Source of the DNA: Gammaproteobacteria bacterium
Lineage (GTDB): Bacteria > Pseudomonadota > Gammaproteobacteria > Francisellales > CACEW01
Length of the DNA: 64,000 nucleotides
Assembly: GCA_029256015.1 (NCBI GenBank)
Contig: JAQSYQ010000006.1
Coordinates: 22,437 to 86,436, forward strand
Direction: 5' to 3'
Below, piece after piece: positions 9,991-17,918 of this stretch. The notes beneath the pieces were generated by a model. It was not told the origin of the DNA, searched no databases, and worked only from the letters and a program-made list of their open reading frames with translations. Within the stretch, counting starts at the first letter, position 1. Every line of letters begins with the position of its first letter. Made by a program: the position numbers and the translations under genes.

Positions 9991-10482
9991 ATGCTAAGTT
10001 ACTCCTTTCGAACGCAAAGTGACAATCTCGCCACTTGCTCCGGTCCTGAACTTCAACAGATACTCAAAAACAGCGCGATAAATTTAAGTAAGCTCAATAG
10101 TCGCTTCAGCAATTATAGAAAGTGGACCAATCAAGCCTTAAGTCTAGCGAGTTTTATTATGATGCTTCACCCCGCACGCGTTAGTTTCCTTCCCTTTATC
10201 AATTCAATTGTTTCTATACTGTTTGATAAAGTAGCAAGTTTATGCGTAGGCTATAAAGTAGCTAGGTTCAAAAAAATCGTGCAGGCTTGCATCCTCAAGC
10301 AAAATCTCTCAGAAGCGATGCTGCGTGATCTGGGTGAAATGATGTTAATGCTCAATTTGCCGGAAGCCGCTAAAGAAACTCTAAAAGAAGCGTTTACCCT
10401 TATTAGTGCTGAGGCTGCTGTACTGTCTATGCAAAATCATCACCATGAAAACTTAGACTGGGAAGTTCAAGCGGTTGCTTAA
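9991..10482 (+). CDS. Hypothetical protein with two hydrophobic segments
   Basis: I do not recognise this 163-residue protein. It has a polar N-terminus, a hydrophobic stretch ALSLASFIMMLH and a second one around FINSIVSILFDKVASL (residues about 47-88). These are followed by a helical, leucine-rich C-terminal half. A strong AGGGGGG ribosome site lies just before the ATG, and the 215 bp upstream are AT-rich with possible -10 elements. It is convergent with the GT4-deacetylase gene (6 bp between stops). The lack of a recognised domain and its position between LPS genes suggest an accessory gene. It is probably translated; no function is proposed. Confidence 0.65.
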   Translation: MLSYSFRTQSDNLATCSGPELQQILKNSAINLSKLNSRFSNYRKWTNQALSLASFIMMLHPARVSFLPFINSIVSILFDKVASLCVGYKVARFKKIVQACILKQNLSEAMLRDLGEMMLMLNLPEAAKETLKEAFTLISAEAAVLSMQNHHHENLDWEVQAVA

Positions 10483-10488
10483 GCTGTT

Positions 10489-12318
10489 CTATTGTGCTCT
10501 TTTTCTTTTGTAATAACTGCGATACCAGTTTTGAGTTTTTTTCCAGAATTTCCAGGGATTGTCGCTTGGAAATATAGCCACTCTAAAAATTTCAAATAAA
10601 TCCTGTTCAACATGCATGCCGCCTCGGTCTGTCGCAACAGCAATCTGAAAGCCAGCCTTTTTTGTTAGCTCTTTAACCGAATCAGAATAATATCCATAGG
10701 GATAGGCAAACGAGACCACATCAGTTTGCAATAATTGCTCTAAATTAAGCTTGGACTGCAAAATCTCATGATAGGCTTCATCCTCAGATAACTTGGTCAA
10801 ATCTCGATGGGAAAGGCTGTGAGCGCCAATTTCGATGCCGGCATCTGATAGAATTTTCAGCTGATCTGCATTCATGAGCAAATCTTCAGGTTCGCCCTTT
10901 ATAACGTCCCAGGCATTGTTACGTACGGCCATATCGCCTAAGGCAAAGATCACGGCTTTAAACTGGAATTCTTGCAAAATAGGAAGGGCCAAGCTGAGAT
11001 TGTTTAAATAGCCGTCGTCAAAAGTGATAATGACGGGCTTTTTAGGGAATTCGCTCAATGGTCTGCTTTCATTTCTAAAGCTTAAATAATCTTTAAAAGT
11101 TAAAGCGGTAAATTTACGCCTTTTTAAAGAGCTCATATGGTCACGAAAGCGCTTAACAGTGACATAGATTCTATGCTTGCTGGAGCGCTCTTCATTCAGT
11201 ACTTTGTGATACATCAATACCGGGATATGCTTAGGCTGCCGCATTTGCATTCTTAATGAGCGATATACTTCAAGCACTCGTTCAGCAATCTTTTGGCTGT
11301 CATACAGAGTTTGGATTTTTGCCGTATATTCATCAGGCAATGCAGACGGCGTGCTTAAGGCTTGTAATAAGTCTTGGCGGATTATTTCATAATCTAAAGG
11401 CATGCGCTTCACTTGGGCATGAATGTCACCAAAATTAGAAGCTATGCAGGCTTTGAAGTTTTTTTCGCTAACCAAGCCTTCATAATCAGCCTCACCTAAT
11501 GCAATGGTCGGTTTATTGCATAGCAGCGATTCCACAGCGACTCTACCCGCAGCGATATTACAAGAAGATTCATTAAGCCACTTGGATAAATCACTGACAA
11601 AACCAATCACTTGGACTCGGTTGGGGTAGGCTTTTTGAAGATGATAAAGCTTAAGCTGTCCCTCTGGAGGTAACTGTTTGAGTTCCCCGCCGATTATTCT
11701 GATCTCAAGTTCTGGAATAGACTGTAGCAATAAGGGAAACACTTCACTGATAAGCTCCGCAGTCCTTTGGCCTTTTGGCCCGGTCGTTCTGCCTACTATG
11801 GAAAGGATTTTTTTATTATGAGAATTTATCGAGCCAGTCTCAGCTACAAAATCAATAGCATTAGGAATGACGCAAAGCTTAGCTGGCTCCATTTTAAGCT
11901 GAGAAATAAGATGGCTTTGAATATTGTCACATACCGCAATGACTTTTTTACCGTAAATATCCAAAATCCTTTTGGAAATCCTTAAAGATTGTCTGCCATG
12001 AACGGTAGAAATAAAACCTACTTTGCTAAACCTTGTCGCAAAGTAGCCTATCCAGGTGGCAGCTCTGGAATGGGAGTGTACGATATCAATTTTATGCTGC
12101 TTGATAAGCTTTCGAATTTTGATCAGGTTCAGCATTCTCTGTAGCCAGCTGCGATTGCCTATTGGCTGTTGGATATAAGTTGCCTGAGTCGGTGTATTAA
12201 GCGTATCTGAAACGATCCATACCTTATGGCCCATGGCAATATGCTGGTCAGCCAAAGTTATCGCGTAAGTTTCTGCGCCGGTTACCTGGTGTTGAGATAA
12301 TATATGTAAGATTCTCAT
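10489..12318 (-). CDS. GT4 glycosyltransferase fused to polysaccharide deacetylase (NodB/CE4) domain
   Basis: This 609-residue protein joins two enzymes. Residues 1-355 are a GT-B, family-4-like glycosyltransferase: ILHILSQHQVTGAETYA at the N-terminus, a donor-domain start KKILSIVGRTTGPKGQ near 170, and GRVAVESLLCNKPTIAL near 258-275, which holds the conserved glutamate. Residues about 363-600 are a CE4 deacetylase with VPVLMYHKV, the metal/catalytic motif TFDDGY at 432-437, and HSLSH at 500-504. It may transfer a sugar and N-deacetylate it, or act on two substrates of the same glycan. No signal peptide is seen, so the CE4 part would be cytoplasmic, unusual for the family. It lies among LPS-core genes. 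Confidence 0.85.
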   Translation of the reverse strand: MRILHILSQHQVTGAETYAITLADQHIAMGHKVWIVSDTLNTPTQATYIQQPIGNRSWLQRMLNLIKIRKLIKQHKIDIVHSHSRAATWIGYFATRFSKVGFISTVHGRQSLRISKRILDIYGKKVIAVCDNIQSHLISQLKMEPAKLCVIPNAIDFVAETGSINSHNKKILSIVGRTTGPKGQRTAELISEVFPLLLQSIPELEIRIIGGELKQLPPEGQLKLYHLQKAYPNRVQVIGFVSDLSKWLNESSCNIAAGRVAVESLLCNKPTIALGEADYEGLVSEKNFKACIASNFGDIHAQVKRMPLDYEIIRQDLLQALSTPSALPDEYTAKIQTLYDSQKIAERVLEVYRSLRMQMRQPKHIPVLMYHKVLNEERSSKHRIYVTVKRFRDHMSSLKRRKFTALTFKDYLSFRNESRPLSEFPKKPVIITFDDGYLNNLSLALPILQEFQFKAVIFALGDMAVRNNAWDVIKGEPEDLLMNADQLKILSDAGIEIGAHSLSHRDLTKLSEDEAYHEILQSKLNLEQLLQTDVVSFAYPYGYYSDSVKELTKKAGFQIAVATDRGGMHVEQDLFEIFRVAIFPSDNPWKFWKKTQNWYRSYYKRKRAQ

Positions 12319-12398
12319 AAAGCTCTTAATGCAGCCGCTGGGCTTTATAATATAAATTGCAAAGCGCGATAATGCAAAATATGATAACTTGGGCAGTA

Positions 12399-12477
12399 AC
12401 TTAGTTTGAATCGCCGATGTTTAAGAATGGGGTCCCGTTTGGTGCTACCCCGCTTAAAGCAACTCTTCAAACTAAGT
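12399..12477. repeat. Nested inverted repeat, possible structured RNA upstream of waaE
   Basis: A perfect 12-bp inverted repeat, ACTTAGTTTGAA at 12399-12410 and its complement at 12466-12477, encloses a second hairpin: TTTAAG (12420-12425) pairs with CTTAAA (12453-12458), and GGGGT (12429-12433) pairs with ACCCC (12447-12451). It lies about 30 bp before the waaE start, so it would be in the waaE leader if transcribed. It could be a regulatory RNA fold or a small palindromic insertion. I found no second copy in the window. Confidence 0.55.
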
Positions 12478-12510
12478 GATTAAATTAATTGGTAAGATAG
12501 TAAGGTGGAT

Positions 12511-13263
12511 ATGGCAGCAACTCTCACTGTAGCGCTTATTGCTTTTAATGAGGAAAGTAATATTGCTCGTACGCTTGAAAGCGTAAAGGATATTGCCGAT
12601 GAAATTATCGTAGTGGATTCCTATTCCACCGATAAAACCTGCGAAATTGCTGAGAGCTACGGGGCAAGAGTAGTAAAGCATGCCTGGTCTGGTTTTACCG
12701 AGCAGAAGAATTTTCTATTTTCGCTGTGTAGCAAAGATTTTATTTTAAATTTAGATTGCGACGAGGTGGTAACCCCACAACTGGCAAGTGAACTTAAAGA
12801 AATGCTCAATCAGCCGCAGTATGCAGGCTATCGCATTCCTATGCGAACTTTTTATATGGGTAAATTATTAAAGTACGCCTGGTATGGAGATAAGTTTCGT
12901 CTTGTCAAAAGGTCTGCTAATCCTATCTGGCGTGGGGGCGAAATCCATGAAAAGCTTTATGTGAACGGTGAAATAGGCAAGCTAAAAAACGGCCTGGTTC
13001 ATTACTCATATCAGGATATCGAAGACCATTTTACTCGTACGGTAAAGTATGCGCGCTTAGGAGCCATGAAGAAATTTAAAGCCGGCAATAAGTTTCATTA
13101 CCACTCACTGCTGCTCAACCCTGCTTTTGCTTTTATTAAAAGCTATTTTTTGCAGAGAGGAATATTGGATGGTTTGCCCGGTTTTGTAGTAGCTTGCAGT
13201 AGCTGGCTTGCAGCCTTTTTGAAATATTTGTTTTTATATGAATTGGAAAATAACAATAAATGA
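12511..13263 (+). CDS. waaE: Glycosyltransferase family 2, LPS core (WaaE/KdtX type)
   Basis: The protein is about 250 residues, matching WaaE/KdtX. The GT-A fold opens with VALIAFNEESNIARTLESV, followed by IIVVDSYSTDKT and the DXD-like ILNLDCDEVV. GGEIHEKLYV in the middle is typical of this subfamily. Characterised members add a beta-1,4-glucose to heptose I of the LPS inner core. ATG 12511 is preferred over GTG 12505 because AAGGTGG sits just before it, but both are possible. Its TGA stop at 13261 is also the first three bases of a dispersed palindromic repeat. It is divergent from the GT4-CE4 gene. Confidence 0.88.
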   Translation: MAATLTVALIAFNEESNIARTLESVKDIADEIIVVDSYSTDKTCEIAESYGARVVKHAWSGFTEQKNFLFSLCSKDFILNLDCDEVVTPQLASELKEMLNQPQYAGYRIPMRTFYMGKLLKYAWYGDKFRLVKRSANPIWRGGEIHEKLYVNGEIGKLKNGLVHYSYQDIEDHFTRTVKYARLGAMKKFKAGNKFHYHSLLLNPAFAFIKSYFLQRGILDGLPGFVVACSSWLAAFLKYLFLYELENNNK

Positions 13264-13364
13264 CAGATTTTCTTGGCAGTTTACTGCCTTAGAAAATCGT
13301 CATCCCCGGCTTGATCGGGGATCCAGGTTTGAAATCTGGATTCCCGCCTTCGCGGGAATGACAG
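13261..13364 (+). repeat. Dispersed palindromic repeat, family B, copy 1
   Basis: Four consecutive stem-loops occur here. TGACAGATTTTC..GGCAG pairs with CTGCC..GAAAATCGTCA. They are followed by CCCCG/CGGGG, CCAG/CTGG and CCCGC/GCGGG hairpins. The first part reappears inverted at 31822-31906. In both places the opening TGA is the stop codon of the preceding gene (waaE here). Such elements can act as terminators or mRNA 3'-end stabilisers. Confidence 0.85.
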
Positions 13365-13388
13365 AACCTACAGTCTTAGGAGTGTTTT

Positions 13389-14564
13389 ATGTCTTATATT
13401 ATGCCCACTTATTTTAATCAAATGCCTATAATGTTCGACCACGGCAAAGGCGCTTGGCTGTGGGATACTGAAGGTAAGCAATATTTGGATGCTTTGGCAG
13501 GCATTGCCGTATGCAGCCTTGGCCACGCTCATCCTAGGATTAGCAAAAAAATAGCCGAACAGGCTGCTAAATTAATCCACAGCTCAAACACTTTTTTAAA
13601 TAAAGAGCAGATGAACTTGGCTGAAAAGCTTTGTCATATTTCGGGAATGGATCAGGTTTATTTTGGCAACTCAGGAGCAGAAGCCAACGAAAGTGCCATC
13701 AAGATGACCAGGCTTTATGCCAAAAAGAAAAACATTAGCCATCCCACCGTTATCACTTTAAAAAACTCATTTCATGGCCGCACTATGGCAACTTTAAGCG
13801 CCACAGGAGCAGAGCGGATCCAAACCGGCTTTGAGCCTTTAGTTTCTAACTTTGTTCATTTGGAAATGAACGACTTAGCAGGACTAGAGGCCTATCTTAA
13901 ACAAGACCAAACTGTTGTGGCTATTATGCTTGAGCTCATTCAGGGAGATGGCGGGATTAGCATTGCTAAGCCTGAATATGTAAGAGCCATTCGTGAATTA
14001 TGCGATAGGTTGGATTTGTTGATGATAGTCGATGAAGTGCAGACCGGAATTGGCCGCACTGGCAAATGGTTTGCTTATCAGCATTACGATATTATGCCCG
14101 ATATTATGACCAGTGCTAAAGCTCTAGGAAATGGTTTGCCGGTAGGCGCCTGTCTGGCTCGAGGCAAAGCCAATAATTTATTTGGCCCAGGCAAGCATGG
14201 CACGACTTTTGGTGGAACCCATTTGGTTTGTGCCACAAGCTTAGAAGTACTTAATACAATGGAAGGCGAGGCTATTTTAGCCAATGCTGAAAAAATCGGA
14301 CTTTACCTGAAAGATAAGCTCACTCAGACTTTTGCAGGAAATCCTCATGTTATAGAGATTCGTGGCAAAGGCCTGATGATTGGGATAGAGCTAGACCGCC
14401 CAGCGATGGCAATTATGCCGCTCACCTTAAAACATGGCCTGCTATTTAATATAGTGGCCAATAAAGTGATCCGCCTGTTGCCTCCATTGATTATTACTCA
14501 GCAAGAAGCGGATGAAATCGTTAAAAGATTAAAATTGATTGTGGATGAGTTTTTGGCAGCTTAA
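13389..14564 (+). CDS. argD: Acetylornithine/succinyldiaminopimelate aminotransferase (class III PLP)
   Basis: This 391-residue protein matches ArgD in length and motifs: LWDTEGKQYLDALAGIAV, FGNSGAEANESAIKM (PLP phosphate binding), SFHGRTMATLSATG, IVDEVQTGIGRTGKWF, and the PLP-lysine region TSAKALGNGLPVGACL. It converts N-acetylglutamate semialdehyde to N-acetylornithine in arginine synthesis, and often also acts in the lysine/DAP pathway. AGGAG lies 6 bp before the ATG. The stop is convergent with the higA stop; the two stop codons share the palindrome TTAA at 14561-14564. No other arginine gene is nearby. AstC or another class III omega-aminotransferase is a less likely alternative. Confidence 0.88.
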   Translation: MSYIMPTYFNQMPIMFDHGKGAWLWDTEGKQYLDALAGIAVCSLGHAHPRISKKIAEQAAKLIHSSNTFLNKEQMNLAEKLCHISGMDQVYFGNSGAEANESAIKMTRLYAKKKNISHPTVITLKNSFHGRTMATLSATGAERIQTGFEPLVSNFVHLEMNDLAGLEAYLKQDQTVVAIMLELIQGDGGISIAKPEYVRAIRELCDRLDLLMIVDEVQTGIGRTGKWFAYQHYDIMPDIMTSAKALGNGLPVGACLARGKANNLFGPGKHGTTFGGTHLVCATSLEVLNTMEGEAILANAEKIGLYLKDKLTQTFAGNPHVIEIRGKGLMIGIELDRPAMAIMPLTLKHGLLFNIVANKVIRLLPPLIITQQEADEIVKRLKLIVDEFLAA

Positions 14565-14887
14565 GAGGCATGTGCCCATTTGCTGGCGGACCAAGGATGG
14601 ACCTCTTTTTTAATTTTTTCACCATACTTTTGTTTGGTGCAGGTCATGTCGTACATGCTTTGCAAGTTCATCCAAAATTGCTCAGAAGTTCCAAAAAAGG
14701 TAGCCAAGCGTAAAGCAGTGTCAGCGCTGATAGCCCTTTTTCCGTTAACGATTTGGCTGATACGGATGGCAGAGACTCCTGTTTCTTTTGCGAGTCTATA
14801 TTGGCTTATTTTCATAGGCTCTAAAAACTCATCGCGCAGGATTTCGCCTGGGTGAATGGGCTTAATATAGTCTTTTTTAGTTTTCAT
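14561..14887 (-). CDS. higA: HigA-family antitoxin (XRE/Cro helix-turn-helix)
   Basis: This 108-residue protein has the HigA/VapI signature: IHPGEILRDEFLEPMKIS, then a helix-turn-helix around YRLAKETGVSAIRISQIVNG, then TALRLATFFGTSEQFWMNLQ. HigA antitoxins bind their toxin and repress the toxin-antitoxin promoter. It follows the higB gene at 14913-15196 by 25 bp, the standard toxin-first order of higBA. Because the toxin gene is frameshifted, this antitoxin may be an orphan or a relic kept for DNA binding. The C-terminal extension after the HTH (about 25 residues) is charged. Confidence 0.88.
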   Translation of the reverse strand: MKTKKDYIKPIHPGEILRDEFLEPMKISQYRLAKETGVSAIRISQIVNGKRAISADTALRLATFFGTSEQFWMNLQSMYDMTCTKQKYGEKIKKEVHPWSASKWAHAS

Positions 14888-14912
14888 TTTATTTGCTCTT
14901 TAGGCCTGTTAA

Positions 14913-15196
14913 TTAATGATAGTCCACTATTTCAACTTGATATACTTGTCCTTCCATCCAGTTAAAACAAATTCGCCTTATTGCTTATTAATTCTAATAC
15001 TATGCTGTTCTTTACGGTCACCGGTAAGTTTTTCAAGGTAATTAGAAGGCGGGCTTCTTAAGTCTTCTAAGCTTGTAGCAGCAGCAATTAATAAAAGTTT
15101 TTGCCATGCTCTACGTTGTATATCTCGTGGCAATTTCTTTGAGTATTCACCGCTGTAAATCAATTCGGTTTCATGACAGTTAAAGCTTTTAATCAT
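14913..15196 (-). pseudogene. higB: higB toxin gene with a frameshift
   Basis: The frame begins with a good HigB (RelE-superfamily mRNA interferase) sequence: MIKSFNCHETELIYSGEYSK, LPRDIQRRAWQKL, LEKLTGDRKEQHSIRINKQ. It then stops at residue 72. In another frame directly after the stop the rest of the protein is intact: RICFNW, MEGQVYQVEIVDYH, then TAA at 14913. The sequence CAATAAGGCGAATT in place of an expected CAATGGCGAATT implies two extra A bases around 14973. Full-length HigB would be about 93 residues. The truncated product lacks the last strands and the C-terminal catalytic residues, so the toxin is very probably inactive. Confidence 0.85.
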
Positions 15197-15264
15197 GATA
15201 AAGCCCTAATGATAATGGCTCATAAGGGAATGGTATCGCATTAAGATATTATTGTAAAGCGATA

Positions 15265-15421
15265 TTATTGGCTGAGCCAACGCATTAGGACTTTTTTAAC
15301 CTGAGGTACGCTAATGCTTTGCATACAGGCGCAAGGCATTTTGGGCTTGAATCCCCTCCTTTGAAAAAGGAGGGTTAGGGAGGATTTAGAATCTCAGCAT
15401 TTTGGACTTTTGGCGGCTTAA
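15265..15421 (-). pseudogene. Fragment of a GT9 heptosyltransferase 3' end (duplication relic)
   Basis: The minus strand encodes KSPK, a stop, then SSLTLLFQRRGFKPKMP, CACMQSISVPQV and LMRWLSQ with a TAA at 15265. This closely matches the last part of the intact GT9 gene at 16781-17869 (SSLALLFQRRELKPKMP, CICMQSITVPQV, LMRWLSSR). Compared with the intact gene, the segment between KSPK and SS is deleted, and no start remains. It keeps the family A palindrome at the same site as the intact gene, so the palindrome entered before the duplication. It begins directly after the stop of the GyrI-like gene. Confidence 0.85.
15351..15388. repeat. Palindromic repeat family A, copy inside the GT9 relic
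   Basis: A CCCTCCTTT..AAAGGAGGG hairpin is followed by TTAGGGAGGATTTA, the family A pattern that also occurs at 16868, 34464, 39153, 46160, 51411 and 52626. Here it lies inside the decayed heptosyltransferase fragment. Confidence 0.85.
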
Positions 15422-15856
15422 TTAGTTATGGCCAATATAAATGCTAGCTTCATTATCATAGTACAGCTCAAAGTCTGCCACAAAATTACGATTTAAGCTG
15501 GCATCAGCCGCCCAAATGCTTTGCCAAGTAGCAACAATATCTTGTGGCGCGCTGCTTTGAGCTTTGAAGGCTTTATATTTTCCGACAGGAATGCTCACTA
15601 AGCTTAAGCCTTCTGGGATAAGGCAGGGATAAGAAACAGCATAGCCGATAGTGGCTCTGTATTTGCCTTTAAAGCCGTTCTCATAATCTGAAAACACTTC
15701 AAATATACCGGGATCGATAATATTGTCTAATTGCTCTTTTATAGGGGAATTGAAAAATCTTTCCCAAAGTTTGCTAAGTTCATGATGAGCTATATCATTA
15801 GAAGTAATAGTGCTAATGCCCACAACCTGTATTGCTTTTTTACCTATTTCTAACAT
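15422..15856 (-). CDS. GyrI-like effector-binding domain protein
   Basis: The protein is about 144 residues and is built like the stand-alone GyrI-like small-molecule-binding domain: an N-terminal AIQVVGISTIT strand, FSDYENGFKGKYRATIGYAV in the middle, and the closing ADFELYYDNEASIYIGHN. The last segment parallels DFEVYFPDKTDIYIP at the end of the neighbouring AraC regulator, so the two domains are homologous. Such domains bind hydrophobic ligands or drugs. ATG 15856 is preferred because AAGGGA lies 7 bp before it; an upstream ATG at 15892 lacks one. It probably belongs to the transcript coming from the GT9 and AraC genes. Confidence 0.75.
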   Translation of the reverse strand: MLEIGKKAIQVVGISTITSNDIAHHELSKLWERFFNSPIKEQLDNIIDPGIFEVFSDYENGFKGKYRATIGYAVSYPCLIPEGLSLVSIPVGKYKAFKAQSSAPQDIVATWQSIWAADASLNRNFVADFELYYDNEASIYIGHN

Positions 15857-15932
15857 GTTTGTTTCCCTTTGTGATTTAACAAGAAGAATCATAGCTGCAA
15901 GTTAGTGAACAATCCTGACATTTTGTATCATT

Positions 15933-16784
15933 TTAAGCTTGTGGAAGCATAGGGATATAAATATCCGTTTTATCAGGAAAATAGACCTCAAAGTCCAGGC
16001 CTTTTTGCCTAGAGCGACCAGAATATGGCATCCAAGAGCCATAAATATATCGCCAGGCATATTCCAGCTTGCTCGCGTCCCCATTTACAGTAAATCGAGC
16101 ATATTCTGCGGCAGGAAGAATATGACTGCTGTATTGAAGGTTATTAAACGGAATTTTAACGGCTAGCCCTACTGTATAATCAAATTCCTCTTCATCGCTC
16201 ATATCGGAATAAACGCCGAAGATTTTATTCAGATGGATTACTTCTGGGATGCTATCAAAAAGATTTTTTGTCATAACATTTTGAAAAAACTTCGGAATAT
16301 CCTTGGCTTGTTGATGATTAGCCAAAGTCGTCCGAGTTTTTGCTCCTGTGATGATCTGTTCTGGAAGGAAAACAAAATTGAGCGTCATATTATCGGGCAG
16401 GGCTACATTGTCATAACAATCGAGTTCTATTTTTCTCATGAGCTCAAATTCAGGTTTTCTACTTCTAAATTCCCGAGGAGTAAGCTCAAACTGCTTTTTA
16501 AAGGCTTTGCTGAAGCTTTCCGGACTATCAAATTGGGCTTCAAGAGCAATATCAATAATTTTGTTTTGAGTTGAAATAAGCTGCATGCCAGCCTTAGATA
16601 GGCGGCGTTTTCTAATATAGTCTTTTAGGGTCATGCCAGTCATAAAGAAAAATATTCGATGGAAATGAGAGAGAGAACTAAAGGCATGCTGAGACACTTC
16701 GGACAATAAAAGCTGTGAATTGAGCTTAGACTCAATAAATTCAATCGCTTTTTCTAGTCGGGAAAAATATTCCTCTTTGTTCAT
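15933..16784 (-). CDS. AraC-family transcriptional regulator with GyrI-like domain
   Basis: In this 283-residue protein, residues 8-105 hold two helix-turn-helix motifs of the AraC/XylS type (LLLSEVSQHAFSSLSHFHRIF and IIDIALEAQFDSPESFSKAF, ending FELTPREFRS). Residues about 125-283 form a GyrI-like ligand-binding domain (Rob/SoxS-associated type). This architecture is like Rob and other drug- or stress-responsive activators. Its ATG overlaps the stop of the upstream GT9 gene (ATGA at 16781-16784), so it is co-translated with an LPS glycosyltransferase. Target genes are unknown. Confidence 0.88.
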   Translation of the reverse strand: MNKEEYFSRLEKAIEFIESKLNSQLLLSEVSQHAFSSLSHFHRIFFFMTGMTLKDYIRKRRLSKAGMQLISTQNKIIDIALEAQFDSPESFSKAFKKQFELTPREFRSRKPEFELMRKIELDCYDNVALPDNMTLNFVFLPEQIITGAKTRTTLANHQQAKDIPKFFQNVMTKNLFDSIPEVIHLNKIFGVYSDMSDEEEFDYTVGLAVKIPFNNLQYSSHILPAAEYARFTVNGDASKLEYAWRYIYGSWMPYSGRSRQKGLDFEVYFPDKTDIYIPMLPQA

Positions 16785-17869
16785 CGTGAGCTAAGCCAAC
16801 GCATTAGGGCTTCTTTAACCTGAGGCACAGTAATGCTTTGCATACAGATGCAGGGCATTTTGGGCTTGAGTTCCCTCCTTTGAAAAAGGAGGGCTAGGGA
16901 GGATTTAAAAATCCCTCCTCGCCTCCCTTTACGAAAGGAAGATGAGTTTTGTCGGCAGGCTTCACAAATCGATGCTGTCAAATAGCCAGCCTGCTTGCCT
17001 ATAGGTCCCCAGCGTTTTGGGCTTTTGCCGGGCTGAGAAGGAAAAAGCCCTAGGGTTTTAATGCCTAAAGCTGAGGCGATATGTAATGGACCGGTGCTAT
17101 TAACCACCAAGCCATCAGCCGCTCCTAGTAAGCTTATCAATTCATTTAAGCTTAATTTTCCCATGCTGTTCATGGCTTCTGGGCAGGATTCTGCCAAAGC
17201 ACTAAAGCGTTGGTTTTCAGCTTCTGAGCCCGTGATAATGATATTAAATTTATCTTTGGGCAGCGCTTTTAACAAAGCTTGAAAACTGCTTAACGGCCAT
17301 TCTTTGCTATTGCCATTAGAACCCGGGTGGATAATGAGATTGAACTTATTTGAAGCGAGTAAAGTTTTTACTTTTTCTGGGGTATCAGAACAAGCATTAA
17401 GCTGGCTCATTTCAATAATTTCAGGCAAAGCATATTGGGTGCTGATATCTAAAGCTTTTAAAAGTTTTAGATTAAGCTGGGCTTCATGAAGCCCAGAGTT
17501 TTTACGGCTAAAGCTGACCCTTTTATTGCAATACAGCCAGTTATACCAGCGTCTTGTCGTGCCAATCCGAACGGGAATGCGAGCTTTGAAAGCACATTGG
17601 GCAATTCTTTTAACAGGAAACACATGCAAAATCATGTCAGCTTTTAACTCTTTAAAAGCTTGAACAATCTCTTTATCGCTTTTGGCGTTTAAGCTTTCCC
17701 AGTCGATAAATCTATCGACCGCAGGGTGAGCTTCTACCACAGCTTGCACATAGCGGCGAGCCAAAACTATAATCTCAGCATTGGGGTAGTGCTGCTTTAA
17801 AATACTGGCCATTGGCAAAGTCAGGACCACATCCCCGATATTGTCAGTCCGAGCTATTACAATTTTCAT
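16781..17869 (-). CDS. GT9 heptosyltransferase with a repeat-derived in-frame insertion
   Basis: This 362-residue protein has the GT9 start KIVIARTDNIGDVVLTLPMA and the donor-binding segment GLVVNSTGPLHIASALGI. The usual cysteine-containing tail follows (SICEACRQ..MPCICMQSITV). Between Cys305 and Cys340, residues about 309-334 (SSSFRKGRRGG.. to ..LLFQRREL) are encoded by a family A palindromic repeat. This part is Arg/Lys/Ser-rich and unlike GT9 tails, but the frame stays open. The enzyme would add heptose to the LPS core; it may still work, because the insertion lies in a C-terminal loop. A 3' fragment of the gene is duplicated at 15265-15421. The AraC gene follows with a 4-bp overlap. Confidence 0.88.
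   Translation of the reverse strand: MKIVIARTDNIGDVVLTLPMASILKQHYPNAEIIVLARRYVQAVVEAHPAVDRFIDWESLNAKSDKEIVQAFKELKADMILHVFPVKRIAQCAFKARIPVRIGTTRRWYNWLYCNKRVSFSRKNSGLHEAQLNLKLLKALDISTQYALPEIIEMSQLNACSDTPEKVKTLLASNKFNLIIHPGSNGNSKEWPLSSFQALLKALPKDKFNIIITGSEAENQRFSALAESCPEAMNSMGKLSLNELISLLGAADGLVVNSTGPLHIASALGIKTLGLFPSQPGKSPKRWGPIGKQAGYLTASICEACRQNSSSFRKGRRGGIFKSSLALLFQRRELKPKMPCICMQSITVPQVKEALMRWLSSR
16868..16945. repeat. Palindromic repeat family A inserted in frame in a coding sequence
   Basis: Two adjacent palindromes are present: CCCTCCTTT..AAAGGAGGG, then a CCTCC..CCTTT/AAAGG part. They are separated by the family's typical CTAGGGAGGATTTA. All other complete copies in this window are intergenic; this one lies within an open reading frame and adds about 26 codons. 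Confidence 0.88.
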
Positions 17870-17918
17870 TCTCTACTCTTTATCAAGATTTTGCTATGCT
17901 ATAGCTTTGGCCTTGAAT

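Noticed and set aside
12399..12477. JUMPstart/ops-type antitermination site upstream of LPS genes
   Set aside because: No GGCGGTAG core is present; the element is a different nested inverted repeat.
12319..12504. tRNA-like fold in the waaE leader
   Set aside because: No T-loop GGTTCRANYCC or acceptor stem; pairing does not give a cloverleaf.
16233..16574. 113-codon plus-strand frame opposite the AraC gene
   Set aside because: The AraC frame has clear helix-turn-helix motifs; the opposite frame has none.
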